The notes: generated by a model not told the origin, from the sequence alone. A DNA stretch of 64,000 nucleotides from Salinimicrobium flavum (GCF_042684505.1 NZ_JBHULT010000005.1:310001-374000); one strand, 5' to 3'; counted from the first letter of the stretch, positions 16,186 to 24,939 are shown. Made by a program: numbers and translations.

Positions 16186-18546
16186 TTATATCTCAAATGA
16201 TAAAGTCACTCCCATGGTAGCGGGGTTACCCAGGTGAACTGCCCCAAAATTGTAACCGTAACTTATGTATTGAGTATCAAAAATATTCCGGCCCCAAATC
16301 ATAAGTTTAATATCTCTATAGGAGACTCCAACATTTCCATTATACAAATTGTAAGGCTCCTGCCTGAGTGAATTTGCCAGATCAAAATATTGTTCTCCTA
16401 AATACTTCCATTCCGCACGTGCCGTAAACTCCCAGTTTCCATTAAGTCCTAAATTTGACCTGTATTGAAGGGCCAGCATCGAAGTTACCTCCGGGGTGAA
16501 AATTTGCTTGTTGTCCTTTAAATTAACTTCACCGCCATCCTGTGCTATAAGCAGCGACTCATAACCTGCATCAGTATATCCCAGGTCATAACTCAATTCG
16601 AGACCTGTGGTTAACAAGGTTCTTAGTTCTACTTCCAGGCCTTTACTGTTTAGGCTTCCGGTGTTTTGGGTTACTATCACCCCATCGGGCATAATTAAAG
16701 TGGGCACCTGTACGTCTGTCACTTTCGTATAAAACAACGTGGCGTTCACAAGCAGCTTATTCTCAAAAAATGAGTTTTTTGCACCTATTTCATAATTGTT
16801 ACTAAACTCAGGTTTGTACTCGTATAGAGGGGGTTGAGCAGGATCTGCACTAAGGGGAGTAAGTCCTCCTGCCCTAAAGCCGCGGCTGTAGGTTAAGAAG
16901 ACGAGATTTTCTTCTGAAAGATCATAGGTAAGACCAACTTTTGGCGAGAAGGCATTGAAGCTTGCAGTGGCGGTAGTGTCCGGCTGATACTCGAAAAGTG
17001 GTTCAGTATCGGAATCTAACTGGTACTCTCCCAACACCGATTGCTTCTTGTATTCGTGATCATATCTTAACCCTGCAATAACTTTAAGTTTCTCCCTGAC
17101 TTGATAGTTAACCTGCCCAAAAAATGCAATTCCTTTACCGGTTGCCTCACTGGTGTTGATGAGCGAATAATTCGTTTCTTCAGAGCCTAGTAGCGCCGCA
17201 TCCTCTCCAAAATGCGTATCCTGTTTTACCGGACTTTCCTGGTAGAACATGTAAGTTCCCGCAGTCCATTCAAGTTTATTGTCGGGACCACTTGGAGAGG
17301 AGAGTCTTAACTCCTGTGTGGCAACTTTAACAGTGTTCCAGTCCTTTCCATAGTCATTAATGATCGACATAGCATCCAGAGGGGAGAAATCTGCATCAAT
17401 AGCATTTTCGTAATACCGGTAATTCTGCTGGTAGGCAGTTTGTGAACTGAAGTTGAGGTTTTTTCCTTTGTGATCAATGACCAGGGAAGTGTTAAAGGTC
17501 TTATCATTCATTGTGGAAATCCGGTTCTGGTTGAGTGTATAAGGGTTTTCCAGCGCAGCCTCAATCCCCATGTTCAAAGGGAAAGCTCCTTCATTTTCGG
17601 CTGAAAAATGTTTAAAATTCAGAGCGGCATTCCAGGTGGGGCTGAAAAGGTACTTCAGGTAATAATTTCCTGAAAAATTGAATTGATCATCGTAACTGGA
17701 ATCGGTGAATTCATTGGTATAAAATCCTTCTCTTTCCTCATATAATTCGGCTGCACCAAAAAACAGATTCTCTCCTATAGGAGTTCTTATTCCTGCCATG
17801 TACCGCTGCTGGTTATAATTGCCCAGGGTAGCTTCTCCAAATACCGTGGTATGGTTTTGAGGTTCCCGGGTTATTATATTAATTACACCGCCCATAGCAT
17901 TCCTTCCATAAAGAGTTCCCTGTGGTCCTCGTAAAACTTCTATTCTTTTAATATCAAAGAGCTGGGTAATATAAGTATCAAGGTTATATTGATTTACCCC
18001 GTCTATATAAGTAGCAATGGCAGGATCGTAAGAGGTAGTAACAATTCCCCTTATTGAAGTTACGGTTCTCCTATCCCCGGGATCACCGGCATAAAGATTC
18101 GGAGAAATAGCGGTAAGATCATTTGCATTCTGGATCTGGCTCTGCTTTACGTTTTCATAGGATAGGCTTGTAATACTCAACGGGATCTCCTGGATGAGCT
18201 CTTCTCTTTTCTGAGCAGTTACCGTCACCTCATCCAGGCGGTTCATTTTTGATTCCAGAAGGAATTCAATTGTGTTGGAAGTTTCATGAATAACCACATT
18301 TTGAGAAACCAGAGCAAAACCTGGTTTTTGGATAGTTATTACATAAGAACCATAGGGCACCTTCAAAAAGTCAAATTCTCCGGAAATGTTTGTGGTAGTA
18401 GTAAATGAAGTGTTTAAAAGATGAACCCTGGCGTTATGGACAGGCACAGAAGCCTCATTTCTTACAATGCCTTTTAAATCTGAGCTAGTCTGGCCAAAAA
18501 CAGGCGATGAGAGGATAATGATAAGTAAGAGGAGAAAATATTTCAT
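16186..18546 (-). CDS. TonB-dependent outer-membrane receptor
   Basis: Receptor of 786 residues: a signal peptide (MKYFLLLLIIILSSPVFGQ), an N-terminal carboxypeptidase-regulatory-like domain (about 22-105; SDLKGIVRNEASVPVHNARV), a TonB-box-like stretch and plug (EVTVTAQKREELIQEIPLSI ... VLRGPQGTLYGRNAMGGVIN), and a C-terminal 22-strand barrel ending in Phe-Glu-Ile. The plug wording (QEIPLSITSLS, GPQGTLYGRNAMGG) is that of the siderophore/carbohydrate FecA-like branch rather than SusC, and no SusD partner is adjacent. The substrate is unknown. Three bases upstream, on the same strand, ends the TMEM220-like gene, so the two are probably cotranscribed. Confidence 0.93.
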   Translation of the reverse strand: MKYFLLLLIIILSSPVFGQTSSDLKGIVRNEASVPVHNARVHLLNTSFTTTTNISGEFDFLKVPYGSYVITIQKPGFALVSQNVVIHETSNTIEFLLESKMNRLDEVTVTAQKREELIQEIPLSITSLSYENVKQSQIQNANDLTAISPNLYAGDPGDRRTVTSIRGIVTTSYDPAIATYIDGVNQYNLDTYITQLFDIKRIEVLRGPQGTLYGRNAMGGVINIITREPQNHTTVFGEATLGNYNQQRYMAGIRTPIGENLFFGAAELYEEREGFYTNEFTDSSYDDQFNFSGNYYLKYLFSPTWNAALNFKHFSAENEGAFPLNMGIEAALENPYTLNQNRISTMNDKTFNTSLVIDHKGKNLNFSSQTAYQQNYRYYENAIDADFSPLDAMSIINDYGKDWNTVKVATQELRLSSPSGPDNKLEWTAGTYMFYQESPVKQDTHFGEDAALLGSEETNYSLINTSEATGKGIAFFGQVNYQVREKLKVIAGLRYDHEYKKQSVLGEYQLDSDTEPLFEYQPDTTATASFNAFSPKVGLTYDLSEENLVFLTYSRGFRAGGLTPLSADPAQPPLYEYKPEFSNNYEIGAKNSFFENKLLVNATLFYTKVTDVQVPTLIMPDGVIVTQNTGSLNSKGLEVELRTLLTTGLELSYDLGYTDAGYESLLIAQDGGEVNLKDNKQIFTPEVTSMLALQYRSNLGLNGNWEFTARAEWKYLGEQYFDLANSLRQEPYNLYNGNVGVSYRDIKLMIWGRNIFDTQYISYGYNFGAVHLGNPATMGVTLSFEI

Positions 18547-18549
18547 GAT

Positions 18550-18945
18550 TTAATTTAAAGTTGATGTTCCAGGTTTTTTTCTGGAGTGAATATTTAAAAG
18601 GTTTAATACAGCTGAAAAGATCAGGAGAAGCAGCCCAAAGAATTCCCGGGTCTCTTCAATCCAGGGTTTATCTGTTTTCATGGATTGTGCAATATTTTCG
18701 GCGTCATGGTCCCTGTACCAGCTCAGGACTCCGGTAGGGCTTAAAAGAAGATATGTGGAATAGATGATATAAATCGTGAGGACGATCCAAATTAACATAG
18801 GATATTCTCTTTCTGTCAATCCCAGGATGCAAATTACCACACCCGAAAAATACAGCAGAAACCATAAGAGAGGATCGGGATCGTTCAACTGGAGGAAGGC
18901 AGCTATAATAAAAAGGATGGAAAATAAAATGTTAGTTATCTTCAT
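18550..18945 (-). CDS. TMEM220-like small membrane protein
   Basis: Membrane protein of 131 residues with four hydrophobic helices. The N-terminal motif LQLNDPDPLLWFLLYF and the later EETREFFGLLL are characteristic of the TMEM220 family, found in bacteria and animals without a known function. Its stop lies 3 bases ahead of the TonB receptor start, so it is the promoter-proximal gene of a two-gene unit. A role in uptake is suggested only by that linkage. Confidence 0.82.
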   Translation of the reverse strand: MKITNILFSILFIIAAFLQLNDPDPLLWFLLYFSGVVICILGLTEREYPMLIWIVLTIYIIYSTYLLLSPTGVLSWYRDHDAENIAQSMKTDKPWIEETREFFGLLLLIFSAVLNLLNIHSRKKPGTSTLN

Positions 18946-19040
18946 GTGTTACAAATGTCAAAATTTTTCTGAGCGACTATTTTTAGTTTACCACTTTAAT
19001 AATGTGCCCTATACTACCCAACAATCCTGAGCCGGAGCCT

Positions 19041-21182
19041 CTATTTTCCGCCAATTTTTCTCTTCAGTAACTGAGCATTTATGGCAACTATAACGGTACT
19101 CATACTCATCAAAACAGCGCCAACTGCCGGACCTAAAACAAAGCCGGTAGAGTAAAGAACCCCCGCAGCCAGTGGAATGGCAACAACGTTGTAGCCCGTC
19201 GCCCAAACCAGGTTCTGGATCATTTTATTATAAGTAGCCTTTCCGAATAAAATAAGATTTGCGATATCCTGAGGGTTGCTGTTTACCAAAATGATATCAG
19301 CAGTTTCAGCTGCTACATCCGTTCCCGAACCGACAGCAATACCAACATTCGCCTGAGCCAAAGCCGGGGCATCATTGACACCATCGCCGGTCATTGCAAC
19401 GAATTCACCTTTGCTTTCTAATTCTTTAACTATTTCTACTTTTTGGTGGGGTAGTACTTCAGAATAATATCCATCCAGACCAAGTTTATCGCTAACTGCT
19501 TTGGCAGTTTTTTCATTATCTCCTGTAGCCATGAGCACCTTAATATTGTTTTGTTTAAAAATTTTAATAGCCTCTGCAGATTCCGGCCTTATCTCGTCCG
19601 CAAGAGCAATATATCCCGCCAATTCTCCTTCGATCAACACAAAAACAATAGTTTCAGCCGCATCACGGTAAGCATCTTCAGGAATGTTGATTTTTTCATC
19701 TCTTAAATAACCCGGGCTCACCACTTTTACTTCTTTCCCTTCTACAGTAGCTTCAACCCCTTTTCCGGTTATGGCATTGAAATTTTCCGGTTTTGGAATC
19801 TCAACTTTATCTTCTTTTACTTTTTTGATGATACCCACAGCGATGGGATGTTCAGAACTTTGCTCCAGGGCACTTGATAGCCTTAGGACTTCCTCTTTAG
19901 AGAATTTATCATTTACAGATTCGATGCGGGTGACCCCAAAGTCCCCTTTGGTGAGGGTACCCGTTTTATCAAACAATAAGACGGTAATTTTTCGGGACTC
20001 TTCAAATGCTGTCCTGTTTCTAATCAATAAGCCGTTCTGAGCAGATACAGATGTAGAAATAGCCACTACTAAGGGAATGGCCAGTCCTAATGCGTGAGGG
20101 CAGGCAATAACCATAACCGTTACCATTCTCTCAAGTGCATATACAAAAGGAAAGCCTAAGATTGACCAAACTGCAAGGGTTCCAAAACCAATGGCCAATG
20201 CGATATAGGTGAGCCATTTTGCAGCCCTATCAGAAAGATTTTGCATTTTCGATTTTGATTTTTGCGCTTCCTCCACCATCATTATCACCTTGTTCAGGTA
20301 ACTGTCTTTCCCTGTATGCTCCACTTTTGCCTTTAATGACCCGTTGCCATTAATAGATCCCCCAATTACTTTTTGATCTTTATTCTTTTTAACCGGTTTT
20401 GATTCCCCGGTTAGCATGGCCTCGTTCAGGTAGCTCTCACCCTCCACAATAATACCATCAGCCGGTACTTTTTCCCCAGGTTTTATAAGGATTATATCTC
20501 CTTTTTCTAAAGAGTCCAGCTCAACATCTTCGACTTCATCGCCATTTATACGGTGAGCTTCGGCAGGCATCATACTCACTAAAAGCTGCAAAGCTTTAGA
20601 AGCACCCAGGACAGATTTCATTTCTATCCAGTGTCCTACCAACATTATAGCGATAAGGGTGGCAAGCTCCCAGAAAAAATCAACCCCTTCTAACCCGAAG
20701 ACTGTGGCAGAACTGTAAAAATATGCTACCGTAATAGCCATAGAAATAAGGGTCATCATCCCCGGTGCAGCCTTTTTTACTTCAGACCAAAAACCCTTTA
20801 AAAACGGCCAACCCCCGTAGAAATATACCACTGTGGAGAGGGCAAAGAGGATGTACTGGTTGCCAGGTAAAAGGTAGTCATACCCAAAGAAATCCTGGAT
20901 CATTGGAGAGAGGAACAGGATTGGGATAGTTAGGACCAGGGTTACCCAAAAGCGTTTTTTAAAATCGGCAATCATCATTTTATGATGATCGTGCCCCGCA
21001 TGGCCATGTCCCGGCTCGCTATCAGCATGTTTGCGTTTTTCATCGTGGTCCATTGCCTTATTATGCCCGTGTTTGGTTTTTTCGGCCAGCTCATCCTGTA
21101 TATTTGATTCCTCTTTCCCGGCTTTCCGCTTCGGAGCATTTTTCGGCTCGTCGTTGTCTTTGTCGTGATGGTTATGTTCCAT
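19041..21182 (-). CDS. copB: Copper-translocating P-type ATPase (CopB/P1B-3 type)
   Basis: Heavy-metal P1B ATPase of 713 residues that should export copper or silver from the cytoplasm. The first 70 residues are His-rich (NHHDKDND, GHGHAGHDHHKMM) and replace the usual CxxC metal-binding domain. The metal-site helix carries CPH (361-363) instead of CPC, the mark of P1B-3/CopB pumps. Other landmarks are TGES at 258-261, phosphorylated Asp405 in DKTGTLTKG, TGDNEKTA and GDGVNDAPALAQA. All catalytic motifs are intact. A 385-base piece of this gene is duplicated as a pseudogene at 9616-10000. DUF3347 and DUF305 genes diverge from it, and a palindrome lies in the shared upstream region. Confidence 0.94.
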   Translation of the reverse strand: MEHNHHDKDNDEPKNAPKRKAGKEESNIQDELAEKTKHGHNKAMDHDEKRKHADSEPGHGHAGHDHHKMMIADFKKRFWVTLVLTIPILFLSPMIQDFFGYDYLLPGNQYILFALSTVVYFYGGWPFLKGFWSEVKKAAPGMMTLISMAITVAYFYSSATVFGLEGVDFFWELATLIAIMLVGHWIEMKSVLGASKALQLLVSMMPAEAHRINGDEVEDVELDSLEKGDIILIKPGEKVPADGIIVEGESYLNEAMLTGESKPVKKNKDQKVIGGSINGNGSLKAKVEHTGKDSYLNKVIMMVEEAQKSKSKMQNLSDRAAKWLTYIALAIGFGTLAVWSILGFPFVYALERMVTVMVIACPHALGLAIPLVVAISTSVSAQNGLLIRNRTAFEESRKITVLLFDKTGTLTKGDFGVTRIESVNDKFSKEEVLRLSSALEQSSEHPIAVGIIKKVKEDKVEIPKPENFNAITGKGVEATVEGKEVKVVSPGYLRDEKINIPEDAYRDAAETIVFVLIEGELAGYIALADEIRPESAEAIKIFKQNNIKVLMATGDNEKTAKAVSDKLGLDGYYSEVLPHQKVEIVKELESKGEFVAMTGDGVNDAPALAQANVGIAVGSGTDVAAETADIILVNSNPQDIANLILFGKATYNKMIQNLVWATGYNVVAIPLAAGVLYSTGFVLGPAVGAVLMSMSTVIVAINAQLLKRKIGGK

Positions 21183-21669
21183 GATTTCCTGATTTACTGG
21201 TTAACTCTTACAGCTTAATCTTCAGCTTTAGAATGGATGAAGAGCTAAAGGTTGAATGGTCGTAAAACTGACTCCCTTAGATTCTCATAAAAGCATCTTA
21301 GTTTTATGCTGGAATGGCATTTACCAGTTCTTTATTTAATCGTAATAATTAGCCAGTGACTAATTAAATTACGCATTTTTTTAAAATTTTGAGTTACTTC
21401 ATGTTGTACCTATCACCAGCCGGTTCTTTTTGAAGCGGAATCGAGAAAGCTCGAAGTGGATCATTGGGAGGCTGCTATCACCATTTCCGTTATTTTACTC
21501 AAGGGAAGTGACTTGAGAATCCCTTAAGACCAGATTATATAAATTTTAACCCTAATTAAGCGGTAAATATTAATGAATCACTAACTTTAGTTAGCTGCTG
21601 GAATAGGAAGATTGATTTACCATATATAATTTATTACGGAAATTTTATAAACATTTAAAATGTCACAAA
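21183..21669. other. Divergent control region between copB and the DUF3347 gene
   Basis: No ORF is recognisable. It contains a 21-bp near-perfect palindrome (21346-21366) and a second, smaller inverted repeat CTAAC-TTTA-GTTAG (21581-21594) that includes a -7-like TAACTTTA in front of the DUF3347 gene. Confidence 0.45.
21346..21366. promoter_or_regulatory. Operator-like palindrome between copB and DUF3347
   Basis: A 21-bp dyad with perfect 7-bp arms TAATTAG and CTAATTA and further symmetric CA/TG inside; only one symmetric pair is mismatched. It could bind a dimeric copper-responsive regulator controlling both divergent genes. No regulator gene is nearby. Confidence 0.45.
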
Positions 21670-22206
21670 ATGAAAACCTTATTTAAAACAACGATTATAG
21701 CTTTTTTATTCACTGCATTTATTGGTTGTAAGGAAAAGCAATCGGTAGAAATAAATACCCCCGAGGAAGTTAAAAAAGAAAGCAAAAAGACTGCTGATAT
21801 TGCAGATCAACATTTCATTGATGGGATGACGGGTAAAATATGGCACAATTACCTGGAGATAAAAATGGCATTAACTTTATCTGATGCAGATCAGGTGCAG
21901 GACGTAGCACATTCCATGGCTGAATCTTTTTCTGAAGAAAGGGCTGTAATGAAGGCCCTTGCAGTGCAAATGTCCGAGACAGATGATATTGAAGCTCAAA
22001 GGGAATTGTTTGCCCAATTCACGGAAAATGCCGGGCCAATGTTTGAAGATGCGCTCTCAGGGGGTACGATCTACAAAAAATTCTGCCCAATGGCTTTTGA
22101 TAACAAAGGGGCTTATTGGTATGCCAGTGTAGAAGAAATTTCCAATCCATATTTTGGGGAAAAAATGCCAAAATGCGGATCAGTTGAAAAAACCATATCA
22201 AAATAA
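21670..22206 (+). CDS. DUF3347 lipoprotein, probable periplasmic copper-binding protein
   Basis: Lipoprotein of 178 residues (MKTLFKTTIIAFLFTAFIGC, lipobox FIGC with Cys20). The mature part is helical and ends with the DUF3347 signature: YKKFCPMAFDNKGAYWYAS, then NPYFGEKMPKCG. The Cys-Pro-Met and later Met-Pro-Lys-Cys could bind Cu(I); in other Bacteroidetes the same domain is attached to CusB-type efflux adaptors. It stands divergently from copB and 106 bases before the DUF305 gene, so a role in periplasmic copper handling is likely. Confidence 0.85.
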   Translation: MKTLFKTTIIAFLFTAFIGCKEKQSVEINTPEEVKKESKKTADIADQHFIDGMTGKIWHNYLEIKMALTLSDADQVQDVAHSMAESFSEERAVMKALAVQMSETDDIEAQRELFAQFTENAGPMFEDALSGGTIYKKFCPMAFDNKGAYWYASVEEISNPYFGEKMPKCGSVEKTISK

Positions 22207-22312
22207 CAAGAAGAAATTACCCCTTGTATCTTATTCATATAAGTACTTTCTAAACATTACTTGATTAATAGAAAAAAAAATTAAAAATAACCAACAGTAA
22301 ATTTCATAAACA

Positions 22313-22804
22313 ATGAACCCAGAAGAAAAACAACACAGCGGAATGAAAAAAGGGAATTATACCAGATTTATAATTATGCTGGTCCTTTCATTTATTGCAA
22401 TGTATATAACAATGTACATGAACACCTATGATTGGGACCACGTTTGGTTTAGTCTAACAAGATTCTATATGGCTATTTTAGGGATCTGTGCAATGGCCGT
22501 GATCATGTTGACCATGATGTTGGGAATGTATAAAAACCGAAAAAAGAATATAGCCATATACGCAGGTAGCCTGGTGATTTTTTTAAGCTCTTTAGGTTTA
22601 GTAAGGGCACAAATTCCGGTGGGTGATGTGTTGTGGATGAAGGCAATGATACCTCATCACTCAATTGCCATCTTAACCAGTAAGAGAGCAGATATTAAGG
22701 ACCCTGAAGCACAAAAACTTGCAAAGGAAATTATTGAGGCGCAGGAACGGGAAATTGCGGAAATGAAAAAAATAATTTACAGGCTTGAAAACATTGAAGA
22801 GTAA
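22313..22804 (+). CDS. DUF305 family membrane protein
   Basis: Protein of 163 residues with three N-terminal membrane helices (about 17-36, 44-66, 76-95) rich in methionine, followed by a DUF305 module (WMKAMIPHHSIAILTSKRADIKDPEAQKLAKEIIEAQEREIAEM). DUF305 proteins are ferritin-like helical proteins often encoded near copper pumps. The conserved MIPHH and the many Met residues (MYITMYMN, MLTMMLGMY) fit metal binding. It probably shares a transcript with the DUF3347 gene and ends at the strong terminator at 22860-22912. Confidence 0.85.
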   Translation: MNPEEKQHSGMKKGNYTRFIIMLVLSFIAMYITMYMNTYDWDHVWFSLTRFYMAILGICAMAVIMLTMMLGMYKNRKKNIAIYAGSLVIFLSSLGLVRAQIPVGDVLWMKAMIPHHSIAILTSKRADIKDPEAQKLAKEIIEAQEREIAEMKKIIYRLENIEE

Positions 22805-22859
22805 AGAATACTTTTTCTAAAAATTAGAAATCAGGAAGTGGCACTTTGCCGCCGATGTC

Positions 22860-22912
22860 TTAAAATAAAATTCCCGTTCAGGTGAAAATACCTGCCGGGA
22901 ATTTTATTTTAA
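22860..22912. terminator. Very strong bidirectional terminator
   Basis: A perfect 17-bp outer stem (22860-22876 with 22896-22912) encloses an inner CAGGT/ACCTG stem, and A/T tracts lie on both sides. Confidence 0.88.
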
Positions 22913-22933
22913 ATCCATTGCAGAATTTCCGCT

Positions 22934-22955
22934 TGATTGTGGAGTCGGAGGGGTT
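22934..22955 (-). repeat. Partial second copy of the tmRNA 3' end
   Basis: Twenty-two bases identical to 23093-23114, which span the 3' end of ssrA (acceptor strand and part of the T arm). The preceding sequence also resembles that beyond ssrA (a T-rich terminator tail, then AAATC and GCAG), so a slightly larger segment was duplicated. tmRNA 3' ends are common attachment sites for integrating islands, and this copy may be an old att remnant. Confidence 0.7.
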
Positions 22956-23029
22956 GGCTGCGCCTTCCCCTGGTAATCCCATACTGCAATTACAACTGCC
23001 CATCCCTGCGGTCTGGGTGCTTTAAAACA

Positions 23030-23063
23030 CAAAATCCTGCTCGAACAAGTTCGGCAGGATTCT
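23030..23063 (-). terminator. Terminator of ssrA
   Basis: AATCCTGC pairs with GCAGGATT outside and CGAAC with GTTCG inside, with one bulged base; T-rich sequence follows on the minus strand. It lies 36 bases past the tmRNA 3' end. Confidence 0.75.
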
Positions 23064-23098
23064 TTATTTTTAAATCACAACGCAGTTGTGAATGATTG

Positions 23099-23495
23099 TG
23101 GAGTCGGAGGGGTTCGAACCCTCGTGCAAACAAGCAATTCAGCTGCTTTCTTCACGTTTAGTTTTCGCTTGTTTTTCGATGCAAAGCCGGCCGAAAACCA
23201 CCAACTTTACACTTATCCTCAATTAAGTTTCGCAACCGCATCAAGGCCCTGCAGTTACTATATTTACTTTATCGGTGCCTCTGGTGTGGACGCCGTAAAT
23301 CAAGGCTTCCACGAGACATCTTGGCTCCCTGCCTTGCAGGGACTAAGCTATCCTACTGTGATTCGGATTATGCAGCCAAGGCGTAGTTATTCTCGCCGTT
23401 TAAAAAAGTGTGAAATATGAGATTTACGAGCTATATCCCAGCGCTCGACGTGCTTACAACCCAATTAGACTCGCTGTCAAAACCAAGTCGACCCC
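23099..23495 (-). ncRNA. ssrA: Transfer-messenger RNA (tmRNA)
   Basis: Rescues stalled ribosomes by trans-translation together with SmpB and tags the unfinished protein. On the minus strand the RNA starts GGGGTCGACTTGGTTTTGAC and ends CCTCCGACTCCA; the ends form the tRNA-like acceptor stem (GGGGTCG with CGACTCC) and the T arm has GGTTCGAACCC. The tag ORF (23368-23397) reads GENNYALAA plus stop, giving the tag AGENNYALAA with the alanine charged on tmRNA. The 3' CCA is not encoded. The length, 397 bases, is normal for a one-piece tmRNA. Confidence 0.96.
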
Positions 23496-23546
23496 ATAAA
23501 TAAAAGAACTTATTGTATTTAGTGCATTTTTCATGCCAATTATAAA

Positions 23547-23646
23547 GGCGGCCTCCTCTCCGCAAAAGCTACGAGGAACCGGGCTTTCCACTTTTAGTTT
23601 TTACTCGTTTAACTCGCAAAAAGCTAACCGCTTCAATCCCTGCCGC
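23547..23646 (-). ncRNA. Candidate structured small RNA upstream of ssrA
   Basis: On the minus strand a -7 box TATCTTTG (23651-23658) is followed at about the expected start by GCGGCAGGGATTGAAGCGG; about 100 bases later the stretch ends in GGAGGCCGCC. The two ends can pair (GCGGC with GCCGC), and there are internal complementary segments (TCCTC with GAGGA; CCCGG). Long open frames are absent. I recall GCGGCAGGGATTGAAGCGG ... AGCCCGG elements recurring between genes in other Flavobacteria, possibly related to a published Bacteroidetes RNA motif such as Flavo-1, but this was not checked. It could also be a tmRNA 5' leader. Confidence 0.5.
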
Positions 23647-23650
23647 AGTG

Positions 23651-23678
23651 CAAAGATAGTATTAAATTCCTATCTTTG
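23651..23678. promoter_or_regulatory. Divergent -7 boxes forming an inverted repeat
   Basis: CAAAGATA at 23651-23658 (TATCTTTG on the minus strand) and TATCTTTG at 23671-23678 (plus strand) are 12 bases apart and exactly complementary. One points to the RNA candidate and ssrA, the other to the dehydrogenase gene at 23716. No -33 TTG is seen for either. Confidence 0.6.
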
Positions 23679-23715
23679 GGGTTCGTCCTCATAATCACAA
23701 AAGCTATTCCAAAAT

Positions 23716-24939
23716 ATGATAAAATTTGCCCTCATAAAAGAGCGTAAAACCCCGCCCGACCGCAGGGTTGTTTTCTCTCCACAAACATTGAAGGAAGCTG
23801 CCAAAAAGTTTCCTGATGCACATTTCGAAGTCGAGAGTTCAGATATTCGCGTCTTCTCAGATCGGGAATATGAGGAAGCAGGCTTTGAGGTTTCCGAAGA
23901 TGTTTCGCACTGTGACGTTATGCTGGGGGTAAAGGAGGTGCCAATTCCATATTTAATTCCAAATAAAAAATACTTTTTTTTCTCTCATACCATTAAAAAA
24001 CAGCCTTATAACCGTGACCTCTTAAGGGAGATCCTTAAGAAGAATATTGAACTTTACGACCACGAGGTGATCGTGAATGAAACGGGGGCACGTCTTATAG
24101 GCTTCGGAAGATACGCGGGGCTGGTGGGAGCCTATAACGGCTTCAGGGCAATAGGCCTCAAAAACGACCTTTTTGAGCTGCCTAAGGCAGAGTCCCTTTC
24201 AGATCTTAATGCCATGCTGGCAGAACTTGACAAGATCAGTCTTCCTCCCCTAAAGATCGTACTTACAGGAAACGGAAAGGTAGCGCGTGGGGCTAAAGAG
24301 ATCCTTGAACACCTGAAGATCAAAAAGGTTAAGGTGAAAGATTATCTGGAAAAGGATTTTCAGGAACCGGTTTACTGTCAGATTGATGTGATTGACTATA
24401 ATAAACGTAAAGACGGTGGGGAAGGATCTATACGTGAATTCTATAAACACCCTGAACTCTATGAATCAGATTTTATGAGGTTTGCACGAGGAAGTGACTT
24501 CTTTATTGCCGGCCATTTTTACGGGCAGGGTGCACCGGTATTCTATACGGAAAAGGATATGCAGGCAGATGATTTCAGAATTAAATATGTGGCAGATATT
24601 TCCTGTGATATTGCAGGACCCATCGCCAGTACTATCAGGCCTTCAACAATAGCGGAACCTTTCTACGGTTACAATCCCCAAACGGCCGCAGAGGTTGATT
24701 TTAGGGAAAAAAGTGCGGTAACGGTAATGGCGGTAGATAATCTGCCTTGCGAACTTCCCCGGGATGCCAGTGAAGGATTTGGCAGGATGTTCCTGGATAA
24801 TGTTCTACCGGCTTTTTTTAATAATGACCGGGATGGGCTCCTTGAAAGATCAGGAATGACAAAGAACGGGGAGCTGACGCCACGATTCAAATACCTGCAG
24901 GACTATGTTGATGGAAAGATCAAAATGGAACAGAAATGA
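23716..24939 (+). CDS. NAD(P)-dependent oxidoreductase, saccharopine/alanine dehydrogenase-like
   Basis: Cytoplasmic enzyme of 407 residues of the alanine dehydrogenase/transhydrogenase N-terminal fold, closest in wording to saccharopine dehydrogenases of the LYS1 type (IKFALIKERKTPPDRRVVFSP at the start; the substrate-site RR and later KEVP). A Rossmann nucleotide-binding segment is visible as PLKIVLTGNGKVARGAKEIL near residue 180, and the C-terminal ISCDIAGPIASTIRPSTIAEPF is conserved in the group. The substrate (saccharopine, alanine or another amino acid) cannot be fixed from sequence. Its stop overlaps the start of the next gene (ATGA), so the two form an operon. Confidence 0.85.
   Translation: MIKFALIKERKTPPDRRVVFSPQTLKEAAKKFPDAHFEVESSDIRVFSDREYEEAGFEVSEDVSHCDVMLGVKEVPIPYLIPNKKYFFFSHTIKKQPYNRDLLREILKKNIELYDHEVIVNETGARLIGFGRYAGLVGAYNGFRAIGLKNDLFELPKAESLSDLNAMLAELDKISLPPLKIVLTGNGKVARGAKEILEHLKIKKVKVKDYLEKDFQEPVYCQIDVIDYNKRKDGGEGSIREFYKHPELYESDFMRFARGSDFFIAGHFYGQGAPVFYTEKDMQADDFRIKYVADISCDIAGPIASTIRPSTIAEPFYGYNPQTAAEVDFREKSAVTVMAVDNLPCELPRDASEGFGRMFLDNVLPAFFNNDRDGLLERSGMTKNGELTPRFKYLQDYVDGKIKMEQK

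Noticed and set aside
23088..23420. 110-codon plus-strand ORF
   Set aside because: It runs antisense through the tmRNA gene and has no independent support.
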